Position numbers and translations under genes: made by a program
Notes under the pieces: model-generated
Seen by the model: only the letters and a program-made list of their open reading frames with translations
The model's database searches: none
What the model was told of the DNA's origin: nothing
In this document: positions 6,823-12,902 of the stretch, in pieces
Position numbering within the stretch: position 1 is the stretch's first letter
How the letters are laid out: the number at the start of each line of letters is the position of its first letter
Assembly (NCBI GenBank): GCA_018057035.1
Contig: JAGPEN010000013.1
Coordinates: 1 to 12,902 of the forward strand
Direction: 5' to 3'
Length of the DNA: 12,902 nucleotides
DNA from: Aminivibrio sp.
Lineage (GTDB): Bacteria > Synergistota > Synergistia > Synergistales > Aminobacteriaceae

Positions 6823-9492
6823 ATGTCTGAAATCCTGGAAAAAATGGCCAAAGCGTACGATCCCAAACCCATCGAGGACAAATGGTATGCCTCGTGGATG
6901 GAAAAAGGGCTTTTCAAGGCCCGTCCCGGCAACGACAAATCAGAGGCTTTTTCCATCGTCATTCCCCCTCCCAACGTGACCGGCTCCCTTCACATGGGGC
7001 ACGCCTTCAACCACACTTTCCAGGATATTCTCTGCAGGTACAAGAGAATGAGAGGATACAACGTCCTCTGGCTTCCCGGCACGGACCACGCGGGGATCGC
7101 CACCCAGAACGTGGTGGAGCGGAGGATTGCGGGGGAGGGGAAATCCCGTCATGACCTCGGACGGGACGAATTCGTCCGGAGGGTCTGGGAGTGGAAGGAA
7201 GAGTTCGGCAGCCGCATCATCAACCAGATGAAGAAGCTCGGCAACTCCTGCGACTGGGACCGGGAGCGGTTTACCCTTGACGAGGGGCTCTCCCGGGCTG
7301 TCAGGACGGTCTTTGTCCGCCTGTACGAAAAGGGGCTCATCTATAAAGGAAAATATATCATCAACTGGTGCTCCCGGTGTCATACCGCCCTTTCCGACAT
7401 CGAGGTGGAGCACGAGGAGCACGGGGGAAAATTCTACCATGTCCGGTATCCCTTCGTCGACGGCGACGGCTGGCTGATCGTCGCCACCACCCGTCCGGAA
7501 ACCATCTGGGGGGACGTGGCCATAGCCGTTCACCCGAGGTCGGAAAAGGCGGCCCTCGCGGGAAGAAAAGTCCGGGTGCCCCTCGGCGGCCGGGAGATCC
7601 GCGTGATAGAAGACATAATGGTGGATCCGGAGTTCGGCACCGGCTGCGTCAAGATAACGCCTGCCCACGACCCCAACGACTTCCTCGTCGGTCAGCGGCA
7701 CAACCTCGATCAGGTGCAGGTGATCGACGAAAACGGCTTCATGAATGAACTGGCGCCCGGGTACGAAGGGCTTTCAATAGAAGAGGCGAGAAAGAAGGCC
7801 GAAGAAGACCTCCGGAACTCGGGCCTTCTGGAAAAGACGGAAGAGATGGTCCATTCCGTGGGGCACTGCTACAGGTGCCGCACCGTGGTGGAGCCCTATC
7901 TCTCCGAGCAGTGGTTCGTGAAGGCCAAGCCCCTGGCCGAGGCCGGCGTCAGGGCCGTGGAGGAAGGCAGGATACACTGGGCCCCCCAGCAGTGGGAAAA
8001 GGTATATTACCAGTGGATGGAGAATATCCGGGACTGGTGCATTTCCCGGCAGCTCTGGTGGGGCCACCGCATTCCCGCGTGGACCTGCGAAGACTGCGGC
8101 CATATCACGGTGTCGGAGAACGACCCGGCTGCCTGTGAAAAGTGCGGTTCAACGAAGATAGTACAGGACGAGGACGTCCTCGATACCTGGTTCAGCAGCG
8201 CCCTCTGGCCGTTCTCGACCCTCGGGTGGCCTGACGAGTCGGAAGACCTCGGATACTATTACCCCACGTCCCTCATGGTCACGGGTTTCGACATCATCTT
8301 CTTCTGGGTCGCCCGGATGATCATGATGGGCCTCGAGTTCATGGACGAAGTGCCTTTCAGGGACGTGTACATCCACGCCCTCATCCGCGACGAGAAAGGC
8401 CAGAAGATGAGCAAGTCGAGCGGCAACGTTATCGATCCCCTCGACATGATCGACAAATATGGCGCCGATGCCCTCCGGATGACCCTGGCGGCCCTCACGG
8501 TCCAGGGGCGGGACATTCTTCTGAGCACCGGCAAGATAGAAACCTACCGGCTGTTCATGAACAAAATCTGGAACGCGTCCCGGTTCGCCCTCATGAACCT
8601 CGAGGACGGTGTGCAACTGTCGGAAGTGACGGCCGATTCCCCCCTGGCCCTCCACGATCAGTGGATTCTCGCCAGGACGAAGACCGTCTGTGGCGAAGTT
8701 TCACGGCTGCTTGACAGTTTCGGGACGGGTGAAGCGGCGCGCCTCCTCTACGATTTTGTCTGGGGGGACCTGTGCGACTGGTATCTCGAGCTTTCCAAGC
8801 CGGCCCTCAAGGGCGACGAAGGTGACGCCAGACAACAGGTTACCCGCACCGTGATCTCCGGGGTTTTCCGGGATGTCCTTCTGCTTCTTCACCCCTTCAT
8901 CCCCTTTGTGACGGAAGAGCTCTGGGAAACCTTCGGCTTCGGCGGGGGCTTCATCGAGCAGAATGCCTGGCCCCGGTGGGAAGACAGGCCTGATTATCCG
9001 GGAGCTGCTGAGAAGATGGGTTTTTTCCAGGACACGGTCCGCATCCTGAGAAACCTCAGGGCGGAATCCAGGATCGCGCCCCAGGCATTTGCTAACCAGG
9101 CCTTTGTGCAGACAGAAGAGAATTCCCTCCTTGCTGAAGTGCTCAGGGAGAACGGAACGCTCATGGAAACTCTCACGAAAATACGGAAGATCACCCTTCT
9201 TTCACCGAAGGACGAAAAGCCGGCCGGTTCTCTCTCATCCCAGATGGAGAGCGGGGAGGTCAGTCTCGTGGTGGGGGATATCCTGGACATCGCCGCGGAA
9301 ATTGAACGACTGGCCCAGGAGATGGACGGAATCCGGAAAAACATCGAGGCCGGAAGGAGAAAACTGGCCAACGAAGATTTCGTCAGCAGGGCGCCGGTGG
9401 AAGTTGTGGAAAAGGAAAAGGACAGGCTCGCGGAAAATGAAGCCCGCCTCTCCAGGATTGAGGAAAACATCTCAAGCCTGAGACGTTCCTGA
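6823..9492 (+). CDS. valS: Valyl-tRNA synthetase
   Basis: This encodes an 889-residue class I aminoacyl-tRNA synthetase that charges tRNA-Val with valine and edits mischarged threonine. The HIGH motif is HMGH (57-60) after PPPNVTGSL, and KMSKS is at 528-532. The inserted editing domain contains ATTRPETIWGDVAI and ITPAHDPNDF. A zinc-binding pair Cys422/Cys425 with Cys438/Cys441 precedes the DVLDTWFSS signature, as in Thermus- and Bacillus-type enzymes. The C-terminal 70 or so residues are a charged heptad-rich arm, the tRNA-binding coiled coil typical of ValRS. GGAGGG at 6808-6813 sits 9 bases before the ATG. The gap to engB is 26 bases, far too short for a T-box, so the gene is not tRNA-regulated locally. 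folC follows after 7 bases. Confidence 0.98.
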   Translation: MSEILEKMAKAYDPKPIEDKWYASWMEKGLFKARPGNDKSEAFSIVIPPPNVTGSLHMGHAFNHTFQDILCRYKRMRGYNVLWLPGTDHAGIATQNVVERRIAGEGKSRHDLGRDEFVRRVWEWKEEFGSRIINQMKKLGNSCDWDRERFTLDEGLSRAVRTVFVRLYEKGLIYKGKYIINWCSRCHTALSDIEVEHEEHGGKFYHVRYPFVDGDGWLIVATTRPETIWGDVAIAVHPRSEKAALAGRKVRVPLGGREIRVIEDIMVDPEFGTGCVKITPAHDPNDFLVGQRHNLDQVQVIDENGFMNELAPGYEGLSIEEARKKAEEDLRNSGLLEKTEEMVHSVGHCYRCRTVVEPYLSEQWFVKAKPLAEAGVRAVEEGRIHWAPQQWEKVYYQWMENIRDWCISRQLWWGHRIPAWTCEDCGHITVSENDPAACEKCGSTKIVQDEDVLDTWFSSALWPFSTLGWPDESEDLGYYYPTSLMVTGFDIIFFWVARMIMMGLEFMDEVPFRDVYIHALIRDEKGQKMSKSSGNVIDPLDMIDKYGADALRMTLAALTVQGRDILLSTGKIETYRLFMNKIWNASRFALMNLEDGVQLSEVTADSPLALHDQWILARTKTVCGEVSRLLDSFGTGEAARLLYDFVWGDLCDWYLELSKPALKGDEGDARQQVTRTVISGVFRDVLLLLHPFIPFVTEELWETFGFGGGFIEQNAWPRWEDRPDYPGAAEKMGFFQDTVRILRNLRAESRIAPQAFANQAFVQTEENSLLAEVLRENGTLMETLTKIRKITLLSPKDEKPAGSLSSQMESGEVSLVVGDILDIAAEIERLAQEMDGIRKNIEAGRRKLANEDFVSRAPVEVVEKEKDRLAENEARLSRIEENISSLRRS

Positions 9493-9499
9493 TACCGCC

Positions 9500-10828
9500 A
9501 TGAACGGGAAGCCCCGGTCCTTCGACGAACTGGAGAACGTTTTTGCCTCCCTCGCCAGTGCGGGAATCCGCCCGGGGCTTGAACGGATTTCCCGCCTGAT
9601 GGAGAAGCTCGGATATCCCGAGAAGGATTTCCCGGCAGTCCATATCGTGGGGACCAACGGCAAAGGCTCGACGGCAGCCTTCTCCGACTCCATCCTCAGG
9701 GAAGCGGGGTACAGGACCGCTCTCTATACCAGCCCGCACCTCGAATCTCCCGATGAACGGCTTCTCATAGACGGAATCCCTCTTTCCCTCGGGGAATGGA
9801 CCGAAGCGGCGGAGGTCGTTCAAAAGGCGCTGGAGGAGGATGCTATACTGCGGTCCGATCCTCCCACCTTTTTTGAGCTCATCACGGCTGCGGCCTTTCT
9901 CCTCTGCTCACGGAACAGTGTGGAGATTGCCGTAGTCGAAGCGGGACTGGGCGGAAGGCTCGACGCGACGAACCTCATGGGTAACGTCGTTTTAACGTTC
10001 GTGACTTCCATTTCCATGGACCACATGGAATTTCTCGGCGACACGCTTGAAAAGATCGCGGGGGAAAAGTTCGCTGTCATGCGGGAAGGAGTTCCCGCTT
10101 TTTTCTCGGGCAGCCCCGCCGGTCTTGTCCCTCTTTTCCGGGAAAGGGCCCGTGCTGCAGGCGCCCTTCCCCATGTTCTTCCCGAAGAAGTCCGGACGGA
10201 GGATGTTTCCGTTTCGGTGAAGGGCACGGCCTTTTCCCTCCTCTGCGGAGGCGGGCGCTATCCGATACGGACGCCGCTGCACGGTTCGTACCAGGTCGAA
10301 AACTGCTCCCTGGCCGCAGCGGGAATGCTGGTCCTCTCGGAACGGTTCCCCCTCATCACGGGAGAGGCCGTTCTTCGGGGGACGGGGAATGCCCGCTGGC
10401 CCGGAAGGTTTGAAATACTCAGGGCAGACCCCCCGCTGGTCCTTGACGGAGGGCACAACCCAGGCGGGATCATGAGGCTTGTCGAGAGCCTCCGGGCAAT
10501 ATACGGCGGGAAAAAGCCGACAGTCGTTTTTGCCTGCATGAAGGACAAGGATTTTTCCGCAGGCCTCTCCCTGCTTCTGAAGGGAGCCGGAGGGCTTATC
10601 TGCACGTCCGTTCCGGGCAATCCGAGATCGGCCGATCCTTTCATGCTGGCTGAAGCCGCGAAGAGCGCCGGATGGAAAGAGGACGCCGTCGAGATCTTTC
10701 CGGACCCCCTGGATGCCCTGAAAGCTTCAGAGCGAAAGGGAATGGGCACGGTCTGCTGCGGCAGCCTTTATTTCATCGGCTGTATTCGCCCCCTGATCCT
10801 TTCACGGAGAGAGGAGCTGCTTTTTTGA
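9500..10828 (+). CDS. folC: Folylpolyglutamate synthase / dihydrofolate synthase family
   Basis: This encodes a 442-residue Mur-ligase-fold enzyme that adds glutamate to dihydropteroate and/or extends the polyglutamate tail of folates using ATP. The P-loop is GTNGKGS (51-57). It is followed by TSPHLESPDERLLIDG (about 78-93), the VVEAGLGGRLDATN motif, the SMDHMEFLGDTLEKIAGEK segment and, in the C-terminal domain, LDGGHNPGG (from 315). Length and motif order fit FolC. Whether it is bifunctional cannot be decided from sequence alone. The usual EKAGI stretch reads EKFAV here, but the lysine is kept. No good ribosome-binding site precedes the ATG, which lies 7 bases after the valS stop, so translation probably depends on valS ribosomes. 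valS-folC adjacency is known from Bacillus. It overlaps pgeF by 4 bases. Confidence 0.94.
   Translation: MNGKPRSFDELENVFASLASAGIRPGLERISRLMEKLGYPEKDFPAVHIVGTNGKGSTAAFSDSILREAGYRTALYTSPHLESPDERLLIDGIPLSLGEWTEAAEVVQKALEEDAILRSDPPTFFELITAAAFLLCSRNSVEIAVVEAGLGGRLDATNLMGNVVLTFVTSISMDHMEFLGDTLEKIAGEKFAVMREGVPAFFSGSPAGLVPLFRERARAAGALPHVLPEEVRTEDVSVSVKGTAFSLLCGGGRYPIRTPLHGSYQVENCSLAAAGMLVLSERFPLITGEAVLRGTGNARWPGRFEILRADPPLVLDGGHNPGGIMRLVESLRAIYGGKKPTVVFACMKDKDFSAGLSLLLKGAGGLICTSVPGNPRSADPFMLAEAAKSAGWKEDAVEIFPDPLDALKASERKGMGTVCCGSLYFIGCIRPLILSRREELLF
10811..10816 (+). promoter_or_regulatory. Ribosome-binding site for the pgeF TTG start
   Basis: GAGGAG inside the end of folC lies 8 bases before the TTG at 10825. 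It supports that rare start over upstream in-frame codons, which would make a non-homologous N-terminus overlapping folC. Confidence 0.6.
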
Positions 10829-11589
10829 AAGGGAACGGCCCGGCCTACGAAATAGAAGGTTCTGAGGTAAACGATTCCATCGTTTTTCTTCCGCCCGGCG
10901 GGGATAAACGCTTTTCCATACGACTGTTCCTGAAGGGAGCTGCCATGGACCGGTCTTCGGGCGTCCCCGGCCGTTCCAGGGAGCTTCTGCTTGACGCCTT
11001 TCCCCGGAGGGGCCCCCTTGTGGCCCCTCAGCAGGTCCACGGGACAGATTTCATTGCAGCTTCCGCCGGGTCAGCTCTTCCGGACCGGCCCAACGCTGAC
11101 GGAGTCCTTATCGACAGGAGCGGTATCGAGGCCTCTCTCCGGTTTGCCGACTGTTTTCCCGTGATCATCGGTTCTTCCGCTCCCTCTCCCTGGGTCATCC
11201 TTCTCCATTCCGGTTTTAAAGGCACCGTGCTGGATATTGCGGGCAAGGCCGCCCGGTCCCTTCTGGGGAAGAAAGGAGCCGATCCTTCAAAGACCTGGGC
11301 CTGGATCGGTCCGGGAATCGGGAAGGATCATTATTTTCGGAAAAGGGATGAATCCTGGACACAAAGAGGTATGGAATCCTTCTCTCCTGAAAACGTATCC
11401 CGGGAAGGAGATGACGTGTATTTCGACCTTGGGGGAGAAATCCGCAGACAGCTCAGAAACTCCGGGATAACGGATGAGATGATCTGTTCCATCCCCCTGT
11501 GCACGTTCAGGAATAATGATGTATGCTATTCATACAGAAAAGGGGACAGGGATAACAGGCTTTTTCTTCTTGCCTGGATGGAATGATTT
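10825..11589 (+). CDS. pgeF: PgeF/YfiH-family (laccase-domain, DUF152) protein
   Basis: This encodes about 253 residues, the usual family length. Family members were long called multicopper laccases. E. coli YfiH (PgeF) is reported to act on cell-wall metabolites as a peptidoglycan editing factor, and other members as purine nucleoside phosphorylases, so the substrate here is uncertain. The conserved metal or catalytic residues are present: His72 in QQVHG, Cys110 in FADCFPV and His128 in LLHSGFKGT. Two signatures are off-consensus: HSGFKGT replaces the usual HAGWRGT, and GPGIGKDHY replaces GPSIGPCCY. The C-terminus FRNNDVCYSYRKG corresponds to the family's SYRR segment. The TTG start overlaps the folC stop as TTGA. 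The start rests on the GAGGAG at 10811-10816 and on length. The stop codon is TGA at 11584-11586; only the few bases after it extend to the end given here. Confidence 0.85.
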
Positions 11590-11611
11590 CCTCCTGCCAC
11601 TTTTGATGCTC

Positions 11612-11647
11612 TTCCCGTGAGAATACTGGTACGGGGAAAGTGTTTTT
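11612..11647 (+). terminator. Weak terminator-like hairpin after pgeF
   Basis: TTCCCGT (11612-11618) pairs with ACGGGGAA (11631-11638) with one bulged G and a 12-base loop, followed by TG and five T residues (11643-11647). The stem is short, so read-through into the next gene is likely. No convincing promoter was found in this 88-base gap. Confidence 0.4.
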
Positions 11648-11674
11648 CAAGCCTCAAAAGGAGTTGATCCGTTC

Positions 11675-12652
11675 ATGGACCTGAAAAGGCTGGGTGTTAT
11701 CGGGGTCGGGCATCTCGGACAGCACCATGCTAGGGTATACACAGAACTCCTCGGGACGCAGCTTGTCGGTGTAGTCGATCAGAATGAAAGCAGGGCAGCC
11801 GCCATAGGAGACAATCTCGGTGTTCCCTGGTTTACCGATATGGACGAGTTTATCGCCCGGGCCAGGCCTGACGCCGTCAGCGTTGTGGTTCCCACGAGTC
11901 TTCATTTTGAAATTGCGAAAAAAGCACTGAGCAACGGGATTCATGTTCTCATAGAAAAACCCGTGACGACTACGGTAAGCGAAGCTGAAAACCTGCTTCG
12001 GATGGCTGCGGATTCGGATCTTGTCCTTCAGGTGGGCCATATCGAAAGGTTCAACAGTGCCGTCCAGTACATCTCGAAGATAGTTCACGAACCCCTCTTC
12101 CTCCAGTCCAGGAGACTCGGCCCCTTCTCTTCCCGCATCAGCGACGTGGGAGTCGTCCTGGACCTGATGATCCACGACATCGACATCATTCTCTCCCTGG
12201 TCCGGTCGGAAATCACGGCCATTTCCGCCACCGGGAAGTGCATACGGTCAGATCACGAGGACATCGCTTCCGCCCAGATCTCCTTTGAAAACGGTTCCAT
12301 GGCGCACATCCTTGTCAGCCGGGTTTCTGAGAGACGCCTGAGGCAGCTTGAGATCATGGAACCTGAGCGCTATGTGACCATTGACTATGAAACCCAGGAC
12401 GTCTCAATCAACAGGTGCGTCCGGCAGAACAACAACAGCCTCGTGGAAGTCATTGAACATCCCGTCTTCCCGAAAAGCGAACCTCTGAAACTGGAACTGC
12501 AGCATTTCGTGACCTGTGTCAGGGAAGGAAAGCAGCCCCTCGTCGGGATCACCGACGGGAAACGGGCACTGGAGGTTGCCGTATCGGTTCTCAAGCAGAT
12601 TCACCTGAACGATGGAAGCTCCGCAGAGAGAGAAGAGGCCTGGGGATCATGA
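11675..12652 (+). CDS. Gfo/Idh/MocA-family NAD(P)-dependent oxidoreductase
   Basis: This encodes a 325-residue dehydrogenase that probably oxidises or reduces a sugar or nucleotide-sugar hydroxyl. The Rossmann fold opens with GVIGVGHLGQHHAR, giving the GxGxxG motif at 10-15. The family EKP motif is Glu94-Lys95-Pro96, with GHIERFN at 121-127. DLMIHDIDII (163-172) supplies the second conserved Asp/His pair, with Lys95 and His167 as likely catalytic residues. AAGGAG at 11658-11663, 11 bases upstream, supports the ATG. Members with the GHIERFN and MIHDIDI pattern are often found near lipid A or nucleotide-sugar genes (for example UDP-GlcNAc 3-dehydrogenases such as GnnA). No such partner lies in this window, so the substrate is not assigned. 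An intrinsic terminator follows, making it the last gene of its transcript. Confidence 0.85.
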   Translation: MDLKRLGVIGVGHLGQHHARVYTELLGTQLVGVVDQNESRAAAIGDNLGVPWFTDMDEFIARARPDAVSVVVPTSLHFEIAKKALSNGIHVLIEKPVTTTVSEAENLLRMAADSDLVLQVGHIERFNSAVQYISKIVHEPLFLQSRRLGPFSSRISDVGVVLDLMIHDIDIILSLVRSEITAISATGKCIRSDHEDIASAQISFENGSMAHILVSRVSERRLRQLEIMEPERYVTIDYETQDVSINRCVRQNNNSLVEVIEHPVFPKSEPLKLELQHFVTCVREGKQPLVGITDGKRALEVAVSVLKQIHLNDGSSAEREEAWGS

Positions 12653-12694
12653 TTCCCTTTGCTCCGTTCCGGTGACCGAAAAATCCTGAAAAAA

Positions 12695-12703
12695 TGGTAT
12701 AGT
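12695..12703 (+). promoter_or_regulatory. Possible extended -10 promoter element
   Basis: TGGTATAGT matches an extended -10 element (TG, one base, then TATAGT at 12698-12703). No good -35 box precedes it; TGACCG at 12673-12678 is 19 bases away. Transcription would start near 12710, inside the left arm of the following terminator stem. Confidence 0.35.
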
Positions 12704-12704
12704 A

Positions 12705-12739
12705 GATGCCCTGGGTGGGGAATCCAGGGTATCTTTTTT
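12705..12739 (+). terminator. Intrinsic terminator after the oxidoreductase gene
   Basis: GATGCCCTGG (12705-12714) pairs with CCAGGGTATC (12724-12733) over 10 bp with one G-U pair and a loop of about 9 bases. Six T residues follow (12734-12739). It lies 52 bases after the oxidoreductase stop and closes the gene run. Confidence 0.88.
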
Positions 12740-12902
12740 GGGACAGCCTATTTTTTTCCTGACTTCGCCGTATTTCCCCGACTTCGCCGGGTTTGAACAG
12801 GGAAGCCTTGCAAACACCGGATAGTACATCGTGCGTGGGCACTACACAGCCCCTCTTTTCAATTCTGTGAAAAGAGGGGCAGTCGTTTGGGTTTCGGGAT
12901 TG
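12740..12902. other. Structured, repeat-bearing region without a recognised gene
   Basis: GACTTCGCCG occurs twice (12761-12770 and 12780-12789), each preceded by a TTTCC-like stretch, as an imperfect tandem repeat with a period of about 19. CCGGGTTTG (12787-12795) pairs with CAAACACCGG (12811-12820) with one bulged A. A perfect 12-bp stem joins GCCCCTCTTTTC (12849-12860) and GAAAAGAGGGGC (12869-12880) around an 8-base loop, with no T-tract on either strand. A frame is open from 12825 to the window end, with a GTG at 12831, but it has no ribosome-binding site. It reads through the 12-bp inverted repeat, so I do not call a gene. I recognise no known RNA family here. Confidence 0.4.

Noticed and set aside
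12755..12789. Start of a CRISPR array
   Set aside because: Only two imperfect copies of about 16-17 bases occur back to back, with no spacers between them and no cas genes in the window.
12591..12842. Minus-strand open frames across the end of the oxidoreductase and the intergenic region
   Set aside because: They cross a clear terminator and repeats and resemble no family I recognise. No ribosome-binding site is evident.
12831..12902. A GTG-started open frame running off the window end
   Set aside because: It has no ribosome-binding site and reads through a perfect 12-bp inverted repeat. The truncated 24 codons show no recognisable motif. It remains possible if sequence beyond the window continues it.

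Overview
The window is a dense, single-strand (+) stretch of a bacterial chromosome. Its core is a proteostasis and housekeeping cluster: cold-shock protein, trigger factor (tig), clpP, clpX, lon, engB, valS, folC, pgeF, then a Gfo/Idh/MocA-family oxidoreductase. All ten genes are intact and no frameshift is visible. The DNA is moderately GC-rich with strong codon bias, which creates long meaningless antisense frames. The order tig-clpP-clpX-lon-engB-valS-folC is of the kind seen in Firmicutes and Synergistota. The GC content, the TTG and GTG starts and the terminal oxidoreductase make a Synergistota-like anaerobe my best guess. That is an inference from gene order and style, not something the sequence proves.

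Layout: 51-254 is a cold-shock gene with a TTG start, closed by a strong intrinsic terminator (281-318). Positions 255-494 form a non-coding leader with a good sigma70-type promoter (358-386), an inverted repeat over its -10 element and start point, and further short hairpins before tig. Positions 495-6170 hold the chaperone and protease block: tig, clpP, clpX and lon. A 104-base gap between clpP and clpX carries two perfect hairpins. The second could compete with pairing to the clpX ribosome-binding site. From clpX to pgeF the genes are packed, with gaps of 3, -4, 26, 7 and -4 bases, so they probably form one long transcript. An 88-base gap with a weak terminator-like hairpin precedes the oxidoreductase (11675-12652). 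That gene is followed by a clear intrinsic terminator (12705-12739) and about 160 bases of structured, repeat-bearing DNA with no convincing gene.

The genes work together as follows. Trigger factor meets nascent chains at the ribosome exit, ClpXP and Lon degrade damaged or regulatory proteins, and EngB helps assemble the large ribosomal subunit. ValRS supplies Val-tRNA, FolC makes and glutamylates folates, and PgeF is likely a peptidoglycan or cell-wall metabolite editing enzyme. No evidently novel multi-gene system is present. The items most worth a second look are regulatory (the tig leader, the clpP-clpX gap, the promoter nested in the final terminator) plus a divergent PPIase domain in trigger factor.
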